A DNA stretch of 64,000 nucleotides from Alteripontixanthobacter maritimus (GCF_003340475.1 NZ_QBKA01000002.1:1063501-1127500), one strand, 5' to 3'. Positions 6,839 through 16,101 are shown, numbered from the stretch's first letter. Made by a program: numbers and translations. Notes: generated by a model from the sequence alone, not told the origin.

Positions 6839-9505
6839 ATGGTGCAGACGGTTTACAGCTTCGGCGGAAATGCGGACCATTCGGACCCGCGCCAGAAGGA
6901 CAAGATCGTCACCGGCGGGAAGGGCGCAAATCTTGCTGAGATGGCGAGTATAGGACTGCCGGTGCCCCCGGGTTTCACGATCACCACCGAAGAAAGCGTG
7001 CGCTATCTCAACGAAGGCGCGGATTTTTCCGATACGCTGCGTGCGGATGTTGCCAAGGCGCTCGAACATATCGAACAAACCGTCGGTAAGTCCTTCGGAT
7101 CGAAGGACGACCCACTGTTAGTATCCGTACGCTCCGGCGCGCGGGTTTCGATGCCTGGGATGATGGACACGGTCCTGAACCTTGGCCTGAATGACGAAAC
7201 CGTAGGAGGCCTAGCCACCACATCGGGCGACGCGCGCTTCGCGTGGGACAGCTATCGCCGCTTCATCCAGATGTATTCCGACGTGGTGCTCGGTATCGAT
7301 CATGGATTGTTCGAAGAGGCGCTGGAAATCGCCAAGGAAGACAACGGCTTCTATGCCGATACCGATATGTCGGCTGAAGACTGGCAGTCGCTGGTCGCGC
7401 AGTACAAGACGACCGTAGAAGAAGAGCTTGGCAAGCCGTTTCCACAAGACGTGCAGGAACAGCTGTGGGGCGCCATTGCCGCGGTGTTCGACAGTTGGGA
7501 TGCGGACCGGGCCAAGACCTATCGCCGCCTGAATGACATTCCCGCCGATTGGGGCACTGCCGTCAACGTACAGGCGATGGTGTTCGGCAATATGGGCGAT
7601 ACCAGTGCAACGGGCGTGGCCTTCACCCGCGATCCCTCGACCGGGGAGAAGGCCTATTACGGCGAATGGCTGGTCAACGCTCAGGGCGAAGACGTCGTGG
7701 CCGGCATTCGCACACCGCAATATCTGACGCAGCGCCGCCGCGAGGCGGCCGGGGCCAGCGCGCCGAGCATGGAAGAAGCCATGCCCGAAGCCTTCGCCGA
7801 ACTGGCAGAAACCTTCGACCTGCTGGAACGCCACTACCGGGACATGCAGGATATCGAATTTACGGTTGAGCGCGGCAAGCTGTGGATGCTGCAAACCCGC
7901 TCCGGCAAGCGTACTGCCAATGCCGCCCTCAAGATGGCCGTGGACATGGAGGGCGAGGGCCTGATCGACCGCAAGGAAGCGATCCTGCGCGTCGATCCGA
8001 TGGCGCTGGACCAATTGCTTCACCCCACGCTTGATCCGGACGCCACACGCGACGTCGTCACCAAGGGTTTGCCCGCATCACCCGGTGCAGCGAGCGGCAA
8101 GATCGTGCTCGATGCCGATACCGCCGAACAATGGGCTCAGCTGGGCGAGAGAGTTATCCTTGTCAGGGTCGAAACCAGTCCGGAAGACATTCACGGGATG
8201 CATGCCGCAAAAGGTATTCTGACCGCGCGGGGCGGCATGACGTCGCACGCAGCTGTGGTGGCGCGCGGGATGGGGCGACCTTGTGTGTCCGGAGCATCTG
8301 CCGTGTCGATCGACCGGGAAGCGCGCACATTGAGGATCGGCAGCCGCGAGATGAAGGAAGGCGACACTTTGACGCTGGATGGCGCGACGGGCGAGGTGAT
8401 GGCGGGGGTCGTCGTCACGATTGAACCTGAACTGGCAGGCGACTTCGGTGTCCTGATGGAATGGGCCGACGCCGAACGCCGCATGGGCGTGCGCACCAAC
8501 GCCGAAACGCCCGCAGACTGCCGCATGGCACGCCAGTTCGGGGCCGAGGGTATCGGGCTTTGCCGGACTGAGCATATGTTCTTTGATGCGGGCCGGATAC
8601 GCTCGGTGCGGCAGATGATACTGGCCGAAGATGAGGCTGGCCGACAGGGGGCACTGGACGCGCTGCTCCCAGAACAGCGCGCGGATTTTGCGGCCATTTT
8701 CAAGGAGATGTCGGGGCTTCCTTGCACCATCCGTCTGCTCGATCCGCCATTGCATGAATTCCTTCCCACCCAGGATGCGGATTTTGCGGATCTCGCCGAT
8801 GCAACCGGGCTCGGCGTCGATCATCTGAAGCGCCGTGCCGCGGAATTGCACGAATTCAATCCCATGCTGGGCCATCGTGGCTGCCGGCTCGGCATTACCT
8901 ATCCCGAAATCTACGCCATGCAGTCGCGCGCAATATTCGAGGCTGCGTGCGATGTTGCGGCGGAAAGCGGCGAAGCACCGGTGCCCGAAATCATGGTCCC
9001 ATTGGTCGCCACACGGCGCGAGCTGGCTATTCTGAAGGAGCAGATCGACACTGTTGCCGAGGCGGTATTCGGAGAAAAAGGGCGCAGGATCGACTATCTT
9101 GTCGGTACCATGATTGAATTGCCACGCGCGGCGCTGATGGCCAATGAGATTGCCCATGAAGCTCGATTTTTCTCATTCGGGACCAATGACTTGACGCAAA
9201 CAACCTTGGGCGTTTCGAGGGACGATGCGGCGCGGTTCCTGGCGCCGTATGTGGAGCGCGGGATATTTGCCCGCGACCCGTTCGTGAGTCTGGACATCGA
9301 AGGTGTGGGCCAGCTCGTACGCATGGGTGTCGAGCGCGGCCGGCAGACGCGCGCCGATCTCAAGCTGGGTATTTGCGGCGAACATGGCGGCGATCCGGCC
9401 AGCATCGCATTCTGCGAAGAGGTCGGGCTCGATTACGTAAGCGCCTCGCCTTATCGCGTTCCCATCGCACGTCTTGCAGCAGCGCAAGCGGCACTGAAGG
9501 CTTAG
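6839..9505 (+). CDS. ppdK: Pyruvate, phosphate dikinase
   Basis: An 888-residue dikinase that interconverts pyruvate, ATP and phosphate with PEP, AMP and diphosphate. The N-terminal ATP-grasp domain begins VYSFGG and includes GGKGANLAEMASIGLPVPPG. The central swivelling domain contains the phosphohistidine motif GGMTSHAAVVARGMG near residue 465. The C-terminal PEP/pyruvate TIM barrel includes GLCRTEHMFF and GICGEHGGDP with the catalytic cysteine. Length matches bacterial enzymes. ATG 6839 is preferred over 6806 because AGGA lies just upstream and the family normally starts close to VYSFGG. It ends convergently, overlapping the methyltransferase stop by four bases. Confidence 0.97.
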   Translation: MVQTVYSFGGNADHSDPRQKDKIVTGGKGANLAEMASIGLPVPPGFTITTEESVRYLNEGADFSDTLRADVAKALEHIEQTVGKSFGSKDDPLLVSVRSGARVSMPGMMDTVLNLGLNDETVGGLATTSGDARFAWDSYRRFIQMYSDVVLGIDHGLFEEALEIAKEDNGFYADTDMSAEDWQSLVAQYKTTVEEELGKPFPQDVQEQLWGAIAAVFDSWDADRAKTYRRLNDIPADWGTAVNVQAMVFGNMGDTSATGVAFTRDPSTGEKAYYGEWLVNAQGEDVVAGIRTPQYLTQRRREAAGASAPSMEEAMPEAFAELAETFDLLERHYRDMQDIEFTVERGKLWMLQTRSGKRTANAALKMAVDMEGEGLIDRKEAILRVDPMALDQLLHPTLDPDATRDVVTKGLPASPGAASGKIVLDADTAEQWAQLGERVILVRVETSPEDIHGMHAAKGILTARGGMTSHAAVVARGMGRPCVSGASAVSIDREARTLRIGSREMKEGDTLTLDGATGEVMAGVVVTIEPELAGDFGVLMEWADAERRMGVRTNAETPADCRMARQFGAEGIGLCRTEHMFFDAGRIRSVRQMILAEDEAGRQGALDALLPEQRADFAAIFKEMSGLPCTIRLLDPPLHEFLPTQDADFADLADATGLGVDHLKRRAAELHEFNPMLGHRGCRLGITYPEIYAMQSRAIFEAACDVAAESGEAPVPEIMVPLVATRRELAILKEQIDTVAEAVFGEKGRRIDYLVGTMIELPRAALMANEIAHEARFFSFGTNDLTQTTLGVSRDDAARFLAPYVERGIFARDPFVSLDIEGVGQLVRMGVERGRQTRADLKLGICGEHGGDPASIAFCEEVGLDYVSASPYRVPIARLAAAQAALKA

Positions 9506-10257
9506 GCTTTCCAACCTGTCAGCGTGACAATCTCGAACGATTCGAGAGTGCGGCCGTTCTCACCCAGATCGGCAAAGGCTTTCTCCGCGAGGGCGCGATG
9601 CGATGCGGTGAGGGACGGTGAGTGGGAGGCAAGGGCGCTGCCCATACCTTGATCGCGAAGGTCGTCGATCAGCCGCTGCAGCGTTCCGTATGACACGCTG
9701 AGGGTAAAGGAATCAGCCACTTGGCTGCGGAAATTCGCACGCGCCAGCAGGTCTGCTCCGCCGCGCGCATCGATCTGCGGGTGAATACGGGCGGCAGGCC
9801 GCTCACCATCGGCTGCCATCATCGCGGCTTTGAGCGTAGTCAGGCTGCCAGCCCCCGAAAAAACCGCGAGCAGTAAGCCGCCCGGCTTCATGGCGGCATT
9901 GAGGATCAAAAGCGCACCCGGCACGTCATTCAACGTATCGAGCGAACCGATGGTCACCACCAAATCATACTTCTCAAACGCAATCGGCGATTCCTCATCA
10001 AACGTACCGATGCAGCGCGTTTCGACCTCCGCGCCGACTGTTTGAAGGTAAGCCGTCACCATGCCGGTCAAATCGCCGATCACCAGCGCAACCCCGGGCT
10101 TGACCTGCATGAAGCCAAGACGTTCGACAGTCTCTTCCGCCATGGCATCGAGGAGGAAACGAGCGGCATCGGGACGGGCCTGCCGGATCATGGCCCGTGC
10201 GACACGGGCTGCGCGGCGTCGTTGCGAAAAGATGCGGGGGATGGACCGTTCAGCCAT
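9502..10257 (-). CDS. Class I SAM-dependent methyltransferase, NDUFAF5/BioC-like
   Basis: A 251-residue methyltransferase. The start at 10257 gives MAERSIPRIFSQRRRAARVARA, matching the IFD-type arginine-rich N-terminus of NDUFAF5-like proteins, followed by FLLDAMAEETVERLGFM. The Rossmann core has VALVIGDLTGMV as a divergent motif I and FEKYDLVVTIGSLDTLNDVPGALLILNAAMKPGGLLLAVF as motifs II-IV. NDUFAF5 hydroxylates an arginine of complex I, and BioC methylates malonyl-ACP; which applies here cannot be decided by reading alone. The divergent position next to comF is a common alphaproteobacterial arrangement. Confidence 0.85.
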   Translation of the reverse strand: MAERSIPRIFSQRRRAARVARAMIRQARPDAARFLLDAMAEETVERLGFMQVKPGVALVIGDLTGMVTAYLQTVGAEVETRCIGTFDEESPIAFEKYDLVVTIGSLDTLNDVPGALLILNAAMKPGGLLLAVFSGAGSLTTLKAAMMAADGERPAARIHPQIDARGGADLLARANFRSQVADSFTLSVSYGTLQRLIDDLRDQGMGSALASHSPSLTASHRALAEKAFADLGENGRTLESFEIVTLTGWKA

Positions 10258-10313
10258 GATGCAAACGCCTGACACGGGTTGCGCGTTCATAGCAAGCAGG
10301 GCAGCACGACTGC

Positions 10314-11156
10314 ATGGAAACCCGCTCCTTTCTTGGTCGGCTTGGCCATGAGGTCGGGGAAGCACTGACGCCGGCGGTGGACCTTGCATTTCCGCCGCGT
10401 TGCGCGCTTTGTGGTGACGCCATTGCGGCGCAGACCGGGCTGTGTATCGACTGTTGGGCAACGCTGGCTGTACCGGGCGAGCCATCTTGCCGATTATGTC
10501 AGCGACCGCTCGCGACAGGGCCCCTCGACGGCGAGCCGGTTTGCGCTCCATGCTTGGCCGATGCGCCGCGCCATAACGGCATTGCGGCGGCGACGTTGTA
10601 TAACGAATCGTCCCGGCAGCTGGTTTTGTCGTTCAAGCATGGCCGACGCCTTGGCCTCGCCCCGGTGTTGGCCAGGCTGATGGCGGCACGGCTACCCACG
10701 CTGGAGGGGAACTGGATATTAATCCCGGTTCCGCTTCATCGGCTGCGTTTGTGGAAACGCGGGTACAATCAGGCTGTGCTCCTCGCCAGCGGCATAGCCC
10801 GGTTGCGCGGACTGCCATTGCTGCGCGAAGGCTTGATCCGAAGGAAATCGACGCCATCACTGGGCGGGTTGGGCAAGCGTGCCCGAGCAAAAGTTCTGAC
10901 GGGCGCACTTGCCGTAAACAAGCATCATTCAGAAACGATTAGGGGTGCCAATATCATACTTGTCGATGACGTGCTGACTTCAGGCGCTACATCGGATGCG
11001 TGTATCAAGGCATTGAAAAAAGCCGGAGCGAACAAAATAATGGTGTCATGCTTCGCCCGTGTCATGGACGAGGCGCTGGATAATGCGCACCACGCAGCAC
11101 CCAATACGGACTTACTCCTGAATTCGGACACCGCATACGAAAACGCCCGGGGCTGA
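10314..11156 (+). CDS. comF: ComF family phosphoribosyltransferase-like protein
   Basis: A 280-residue ComF-type protein. The N-terminus carries a double zinc-binding unit (CALCGD, CIDCWA, CRLCQR, CAPCLAD at about residues 30-82), and the C-terminal type I phosphoribosyltransferase domain has the PRPP loop IILVDDVLTSGAT. ComF proteins function in natural DNA uptake in some bacteria; elsewhere their enzymatic role is unproven. The last codons run into a GC-rich hairpin, with the TGA stop inside the hairpin loop (11154-11156). The tail beyond about residue 245 (MDEALDNAHHAAPN) is longer and less conserved than usual. Confidence 0.93.
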   Translation: METRSFLGRLGHEVGEALTPAVDLAFPPRCALCGDAIAAQTGLCIDCWATLAVPGEPSCRLCQRPLATGPLDGEPVCAPCLADAPRHNGIAAATLYNESSRQLVLSFKHGRRLGLAPVLARLMAARLPTLEGNWILIPVPLHRLRLWKRGYNQAVLLASGIARLRGLPLLREGLIRRKSTPSLGGLGKRARAKVLTGALAVNKHHSETIRGANIILVDDVLTSGATSDACIKALKKAGANKIMVSCFARVMDEALDNAHHAAPNTDLLLNSDTAYENARG

Positions 11157-11167
11157 AACCCCGGGCG
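11140..11167 (-). terminator. Intrinsic terminator on the minus strand, with no minus-strand ORF upstream
   Basis: A perfect 9-bp GC stem (CGCCCGGGG/CCCCGGGCG, 11144-11152 and 11159-11167) with a 6-nt loop. Read on the minus strand it is followed directly by UUUU (11143-11140). On the plus strand no T-run follows, so it serves transcripts moving leftwards. The stem overlaps the comF stop codon. Confidence 0.75.
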
Positions 11168-11407
11168 CCGCGTGACGAAAATCGCTGGGCCACAGTGGCG
11201 GTTGCATCGGATCCCCGTTGCCGGTTCTCCTCACGCCAGTCCCCCAACCGGCAAGTGCAATTGGTCCGCGCAGGCCCAATCCTCATCGTGCAAAGGGCGC
11301 GCACCATCAACGGTGGTGTTGCGGCAACCCTCTCCCCGAACCCCGGCATGCTTCCGATGCGGGTATTCGATAACCGCGTCATTCCACCACCAGACATATT
11401 GTGAAAG
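11140..11407 (-). ncRNA. Candidate structured non-coding RNA in the comF-hisI gap
   Basis: This 356-nt gene-free stretch (11157-11512) shows strong long-range complementarity. Plus-strand segments CTGG (11185), GCGGTT (11198), GCATCGGA (11204) and CCGGTTC (11221) pair in order with CCAG (11390), AACCGC (11372), TCCGATGC (11353) and GAACC-CCGG (11338), closing a long imperfect stem. Inside are further minus-strand hairpins such as CACCA/TGGTG and ATTGG/CCAAT. A minus-strand terminator closes the unit, and a TATGAT -10-like box lies at 11414-11419, predicting a transcript near 11407. I could not match it to 6S, tmRNA, RNase P or SRP RNA. Strand and boundaries are inferred. Confidence 0.5.
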
Positions 11408-11512
11408 AGCGCAATCATACTGGCCTGTATTTTGCGCCGGAAATGTTGTTATCGTGCAACAAGCACGTTTCGTCCCCCAACCGGCCCCTCCCTCAAGCTT
11501 TTCGAGCAACCC

Positions 11513-11920
11513 ATGTCCAACACGAAAACGCCAATCTCAGCCGGCCCTTCAGACCTCGCCGTAAACGAGCGCGAGCAGGGCAGGTCGTTCCAGCCGAAAT
11601 TCGATGCAGCGGGGTTATTGACTGCCGTGGTGATCGAAGAGTCTACTGGTCGGATTCTGATGGTAGCCTTCATGGACCGTGAAGCTCTGGACCGCACTAT
11701 TGCGTCAGGCAAAGCGCATTTTCATTCCCGATCGCGGGGCAAACTATGGATGAAGGGAGAGACATCCGGCAACACCCTCACCGTAATAGATATACTGGTC
11801 GATTGCGATCAGGACGCTCTCGTTCTGCTAGTAAGCGCTGTTGGACCGGCCTGTCACACGGGCGCGGCAAGTTGCTTCTACCGCCGAATGGATGACGGAC
11901 GACTGGCTCCCGTTACTTGA
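11513..11920 (+). CDS. hisI: Phosphoribosyl-AMP cyclohydrolase
   Basis: A 135-residue HisI, the zinc-dependent enzyme that opens the adenine ring of phosphoribosyl-AMP in histidine biosynthesis. Signatures are MVAFMDREAL, HFHSRSRGKLWMKGETSGN, VDCDQDAL (metal-binding aspartates and cysteine) and GPACHTGAASCFYR. No HisE domain is fused, as usual in alphaproteobacteria. The start MSNTKTP at 11513 is used; the longer in-frame extension would reach into the RNA-like region and shows no family sequence. It stands alone, away from other his genes in this window. Confidence 0.95.
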   Translation: MSNTKTPISAGPSDLAVNEREQGRSFQPKFDAAGLLTAVVIEESTGRILMVAFMDREALDRTIASGKAHFHSRSRGKLWMKGETSGNTLTVIDILVDCDQDALVLLVSAVGPACHTGAASCFYRRMDDGRLAPVT

Positions 11921-11951
11921 CGCTTACGTAAGCGGCTGTTAGGTGCCGTTC

Positions 11952-12443
11952 ATGGCAACACAATATTCCGATAAAGAAAGTCGCGGCGGGAACGCCCGCG
12001 GTTCCACCGTGCACACCGCGCAGCGCACCGGCGCGCATATCGATCGCCCTGACCATCTGCAGCGTGAACACTACTCCATTTCAGACCTGACCGGCGAGTT
12101 CGATTGCACGGCGCGCGCCTTGCGATTTTACGAGGATGAGGGGCTGATCGCACCGTCTCGCGCCGGGCTGACACGCATTTATTCCAAGCGTGATCGCGCG
12201 CGGCTTGCATGGATCATGCGGGCCAAAAATGTCGGGTTCAGCCTGACCGAGATCAAGGAGATGATCGATCTTTACGATCTGGGCGACGGCCGCATCGAGC
12301 AGCGCCGTGTCACGGTGGAAAAATGCCGCAACCACGTTGCTAAACTAAAAGCGCAGCGGCGTGATATCGATTCCAGCATCAAGGAACTGACGGGGTTTAT
12401 CGCAGAAGTCGAAAGCCTCGACCTGGAACGCAAACCCGACTGA
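11952..12443 (+). CDS. MerR-family transcriptional regulator
   Basis: A 163-residue regulator. A polar N-terminal extension of about 40 residues precedes the MerR winged HTH: YSISDLTGEFDCTARALRFYEDEGLIAPSR, then TRIYSKRDRARLAWI and GFSLTEIKEMIDLYD, followed by a coiled-coil dimerisation helix (EQRRVTVEKCRNHVAKLKAQRRDI). It lacks the C-terminal cysteine cluster of metal sensors. Similar MerR regulators control branched-chain amino acid or fatty acid degradation next to acyl-CoA dehydrogenases, and such a gene lies 65 bp downstream. The ATG at 11952 has AGGTG 6 nt upstream; a GTG at 11943 is also possible. Confidence 0.9.
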   Translation: MATQYSDKESRGGNARGSTVHTAQRTGAHIDRPDHLQREHYSISDLTGEFDCTARALRFYEDEGLIAPSRAGLTRIYSKRDRARLAWIMRAKNVGFSLTEIKEMIDLYDLGDGRIEQRRVTVEKCRNHVAKLKAQRRDIDSSIKELTGFIAEVESLDLERKPD

Positions 12444-12508
12444 TCCGAACTACCTTTCCATTACAATCGAGCCCCTCCGGGGCGCCGCACTATTAGAAAG
12501 CCACCATC

Positions 12509-14311
12509 ATGCCGACCTATACAGCACCCACTCGCGACACCCGTTTTGTAGTGAACGAGGTTCTCGACCTGCCTAGCTACGGCAACCTTCCGGGTTTCGA
12601 ATCCGCAACGCCCGACATGATCGATACGGTCATTAACGAAGCCGGCAAGTTTTGCGCCGAAGTGCTCGCGCCGCTTAATCAGATCGGCGATCAGGAAGGC
12701 TGTACGCGCCATGCCGATGGCAGTGTGACGACACCTACCGGCTTCAAGCAGGCATACGAACAATATCGCGAATCAGGCTGGGGCACGCTGGCACATCCAG
12801 AAGCGCATGGCGGGCAGGGCATGCCGCATGTGCTGGGTTTCGTAGTCGAGGAGTTCATGGCAACGTCGAACCAGGCGTTCGCCATGTATCCCGGACTTAC
12901 GAATGGCGCGATCTCGGCCATCGTAGCGGCGGGCTCGGACAAGCAGAAAGAGACTTACGTTCCCAAGATGGTGTCGGGCGAATGGCTCGGCACGATGAAC
13001 CTGACCGAGCCACATTGCGGCACTGATCTTGGCCTAATCCGCACCAAGGCCGAACCGCAGGCCGATGGCAGCTATGCCATTACCGGAACGAAAATCTTCA
13101 TCTCGTCGGGCGAACACGACCTGACGGACAATATTATCCATCTCGTGCTGGCGAAAACGCCGGGTGCGCCGGACAGTTCGAAAGGCATTTCGCTGTTTAT
13201 CGTGCCGAAGGTGCTGGTCAATGAAGACGGATCGCTGGGCGAAAAGAACACGCTTGCCTGCGGTTCCATCGAACACAAGATGGGCATTCACGGCAACAGC
13301 ACCTGCGTCATGAATTACGACGGCGCGACCGGCTATATGGTTGGTGAGGAGAACCGCGGGCTGGCGGCCATGTTCATCATGATGAACGCGGCACGCCTGG
13401 GCGTGGGTATCCAGGGGTTGGGCCAGGCCGAAGTGTCCTACCAGAATGCCGTAAATTACGCACTAGACCGCCGTCAGGGCCGCGCCCTGACTGGCCCCGC
13501 CGAACCGGAAGCCAAGGCCGATCCGATCTTCGTCCACCCCGATGTTCGCCGAATGCTGATGGACGGCAAGGCATTCAGCGAAGGGATGCGCGCGCTCGCA
13601 TTGTGGGGCGCTTTGCAGGTGGATCTGACGCACAAGGCGCAGACCGAAGAAGAGCGTGAGCGCGCCGATATGCTTATCAGTCTGATGACGCCGGTCATCA
13701 AGGGCTACGGGACCGACAAGGGTTATGCCATCGCGACCGATATGCAGCAGGTCTATGGTGGCCACGGCTATATCCAGGAATGGGGCATGGACCAGTTCGT
13801 GCGCGATGCCCGTATTGCCATGATCTACGAAGGCACTAATGGCGTGCAGGCGATGGATCTGTGCGGTCGTAAGCTTGCGCGTGACGGCGGCAAGGCAATC
13901 CAGGCCTTTTTCGAGCTGGTGGGCGACGAAGTGGCGGCGGTGAAGGGCACCGATCTGGAAGATATCGGCACGGCTTTGGAAAAGGCACTCGGCCAGCAAC
14001 AACAGGCCACCATGTGGTTCATGCAGAATGCGATGCAGAACCCCAACCAGCTGGGGGCGGGTGCACATCACTACATGACGATGATGGGTATCGTGACGAT
14101 TGGCCTGATGTGGCTGAAAATGGCCCGCGTCGCCGCTGAGGCACTGAAAGGCGAGCCGGAAGACAAGGCCTTCTACGAGGCGAAGCTTGTTACTGCCCGC
14201 TATTATGCCGACCGGTTCCTGCCCGATTGCGGCGCGCTGCGCCGAAAGATCGAGGCAGGTAGCGAAAATCTGATGACGCTGGGTGAAGAGGCATTTGCCA
14301 CCGCCGCATAA
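12509..14311 (+). CDS. Acyl-CoA dehydrogenase with C-terminal extension
   Basis: A 600-residue FAD-dependent acyl-CoA dehydrogenase of the long subclass that has an extra C-terminal domain (related to DmdC/FadE-like enzymes). It has MNLTEPHCGTDLGLIRTKA (FAD/substrate region), KIFISSGEHDL, and the catalytic-base segment MIYEGTNGVQAMDL near residue 445. The C-terminal domain follows (about residues 470-595). These enzymes desaturate acyl-CoA thioesters and pass electrons to ETF. It follows a MerR regulator on the same strand and is closed by a terminator at 14342-14365. The exact acyl substrate cannot be read from sequence. Confidence 0.94.
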   Translation: MPTYTAPTRDTRFVVNEVLDLPSYGNLPGFESATPDMIDTVINEAGKFCAEVLAPLNQIGDQEGCTRHADGSVTTPTGFKQAYEQYRESGWGTLAHPEAHGGQGMPHVLGFVVEEFMATSNQAFAMYPGLTNGAISAIVAAGSDKQKETYVPKMVSGEWLGTMNLTEPHCGTDLGLIRTKAEPQADGSYAITGTKIFISSGEHDLTDNIIHLVLAKTPGAPDSSKGISLFIVPKVLVNEDGSLGEKNTLACGSIEHKMGIHGNSTCVMNYDGATGYMVGEENRGLAAMFIMMNAARLGVGIQGLGQAEVSYQNAVNYALDRRQGRALTGPAEPEAKADPIFVHPDVRRMLMDGKAFSEGMRALALWGALQVDLTHKAQTEEERERADMLISLMTPVIKGYGTDKGYAIATDMQQVYGGHGYIQEWGMDQFVRDARIAMIYEGTNGVQAMDLCGRKLARDGGKAIQAFFELVGDEVAAVKGTDLEDIGTALEKALGQQQQATMWFMQNAMQNPNQLGAGAHHYMTMMGIVTIGLMWLKMARVAAEALKGEPEDKAFYEAKLVTARYYADRFLPDCGALRRKIEAGSENLMTLGEEAFATAA

Positions 14312-14341
14312 CGCACCACGAACCACTATCATGACTTTGAA

Positions 14342-14365
14342 ACGGGCGGCCTGCGGGTCGCCCGT
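14342..14365 (+). terminator. Probable terminator after acyl-CoA dehydrogenase
   Basis: ACGGGCGGC and GTCGCCCGT form a 9-bp stem (one G-U) with a 6-nt loop, followed by CTTAGTTT. The T content is modest, so efficiency is uncertain. Confidence 0.6.
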
Positions 14366-14528
14366 CTTAGTTTCGATGCGATCACACGTGCCAGTCGTGC
14401 GATCAGTTTGTTGCAAATTTCGCTTTGCCGCGAAGATAATTACAATTCGTCGAAAAGCGACTGGTTCTATCGGCCAGGATGACGATGTTTGATGGTGACA
14501 GGGGGTTTGCTACGTATTGGAGCAACCG

Positions 14529-15074
14529 ATGTCGCTTAAACTCAATTCTATTTTCTTCCGCGCACCTGGCGCTATTCTTGCCTGTTCCTCAGCCGCGCTT
14601 CTTGCTCAAGATACCGGCACGGTGGACGAGGTGGACGGCCATGGCGCTGCCGTGATTGTCGCAGATCAGGAAGCTTCGGCTCCGGACGAAGTTACCGCGC
14701 AGCCTACGCCTACGCAGCAACCTGACGTGCCCGCCGAGCCGCCGGTCCCGCCGGTACAGGAGGTTCCGACCGAGCCGGTAATGCCGCCACCACCGACCAT
14801 CGATACCGATAATGACGGAGTGATGGATGCCTGGGACCGCGACGGTAATGGCATGGCGGATATTTGGGACCTTGATGGCGACGGTGTGCCCGACGCGATC
14901 GACGATGATGGTGATGGCCGGCCGGACCGGGTGGCTCCGCCAAAGGATGGCTCGCAAGATGAGGCTGATACGAGGTTGGACCCGCAGTCTGACACCATGT
15001 CCGATATGGGGGACTACCCTCCGAGCGATACCCCGACGGACGAAACTCCGGATGTAGCGGACCCGGACGGCTGA
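14529..15074 (+). CDS. Secreted protein with four DxDxDG calcium-binding-type repeats
   Basis: A 181-residue protein. An N-terminal hydrophobic segment (residues 1-26, ending ALLAQ) looks like a signal peptide. A proline-rich linker (about residues 59-90) leads to four acidic repeats with an exact 11-residue period: DTDNDGVMD, DRDGNGMAD, DLDGDGVPD and DDDGDGRPD (residues 92-133). These resemble thrombospondin type 3 repeats, which bind calcium. The tail is also acidic. GGAG lies 6 nt before the ATG. There is no anchoring domain, so it is probably periplasmic or exported. Function unknown. Confidence 0.8.
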   Translation: MSLKLNSIFFRAPGAILACSSAALLAQDTGTVDEVDGHGAAVIVADQEASAPDEVTAQPTPTQQPDVPAEPPVPPVQEVPTEPVMPPPPTIDTDNDGVMDAWDRDGNGMADIWDLDGDGVPDAIDDDGDGRPDRVAPPKDGSQDEADTRLDPQSDTMSDMGDYPPSDTPTDETPDVADPDG

Positions 15075-15099
15075 TAGTCGCGAGCTAGGGGGGAAGGAA

Positions 15100-15135
15100 G
15101 GCGGCGCGGTTAGTCCCTGATCGCGCCGCCTTTTT
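15100..15135 (+). terminator. Strong intrinsic terminator
   Basis: A perfect 9-bp stem GGCGGCGCG/CGCGCCGCC with a 13-nt loop, followed by TTTTT. It ends the DxDxDG gene and separates it from the convergent cysK. Confidence 0.85.
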
Positions 15136-15180
15136 CGTTCGGGTGCTCAGCCTGCAGGATGCGGCTGAGCGATTATATAT

Positions 15181-16101
15181 TCATGCTTCGGGCAAGAAGT
15201 CCGGGACCGACAGATATCGCTCGCCGGTATCGTAGTTGAAACCCATCACGCGCGCGCCGGGCGCCAGGTCAGGCAGCTTCTTCGCAATCGCCGCAAGTGT
15301 CGCGCCGCTGGAGATACCCACCAGCATACCCTCTTCCCGCGCAGCCCGCCGTGCCATTTCCCGCGCGTCTTCCGCATCGACCTGAATTGCACCATCGATC
15401 GCCTGTGTGTGCAAATTACCGGGAATGAAGCCAGCACCAATGCCTTGAATAGGGTGTGGGCCGGGCTGTCCGCCGGAGATTACCGGCGAAGCTTCCGGCT
15501 CGACGGCATAGGCTTTCATATCCGGCCATGTTCGCTTCAGTTCTTCTGCGCAACCGGTCAGATGACCGCCCGTACCGACACCGGTTATCATCGCATCGAT
15601 AGGAGCGTCGGCGAAGTCTTTGAGGATTTCCTGAGAGGTCGTGCGGACATGAACCTTGTAATTCGCCTCATTGTCGAACTGTGAGGGCATCCATGCGCCA
15701 TCCGTTTGCTCGACCAATTCACCAGCGCGCGCAATTGCAGCCTTCATGCCGCCTTCCTTCGGGGTGAGATCGAATGTCGCGCCGTAGGCCAGCATGAGCC
15801 GCCGACGTTCGAGCGACATGGATTCCGGCATCACAAGCACCAGCTTGTAGCCTTTGACAGCAGCAACCATAGCAAGCCCGATCCCGGTGTTGCCGCTGGT
15901 CGGTTCGATAATCGTGCCACCCGGTTTCAGCGCGCCGCTGGCCTCGGCATCCTCGACCATGGCGAGCGCGATCCGGTCCTTGATGCTGCCACCGGGATTG
16001 GCGCGCTCGCTTTTCACCCAGACCTCGTGATCGGGGAATATCCTGGCGAGGCGGATATGCGGCGTATTGCCGATCGTGGCGAGGATGGTGTCGGCCTTCA
16101 T
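15181..16101 (-). CDS. cysK: Cysteine synthase A (O-acetylserine sulfhydrylase)
   Basis: A 306-residue PLP enzyme that makes cysteine from O-acetylserine and sulfide. It shows IGNTPHIRL, the PLP lysine in NPGGSIKDR (K41), the substrate loop TSGNTG (about 69-74), [10 protein letters not shown] (PLP phosphate) and GISSGAT. The start ATG overlaps the stop of the upstream MFS gene by four bases, so the two are likely co-transcribed. Length and motifs favour CysK over CysM or cystathionine beta-synthase. Confidence 0.95.
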   Translation of the reverse strand: MKADTILATIGNTPHIRLARIFPDHEVWVKSERANPGGSIKDRIALAMVEDAEASGALKPGGTIIEPTSGNTGIGLAMVAAVKGYKLVLVMPESMSLERRRLMLAYGATFDLTPKEGGMKAAIARAGELVEQTDGAWMPSQFDNEANYKVHVRTTSQEILKDFADAPIDAMITGVGTGGHLTGCAEELKRTWPDMKAYAVEPEASPVISGGQPGPHPIQGIGAGFIPGNLHTQAIDGAIQVDAEDAREMARRAAREEGMLVGISSGATLAAIAKKLPDLAPGARVMGFNYDTGERYLSVPDFLPEA

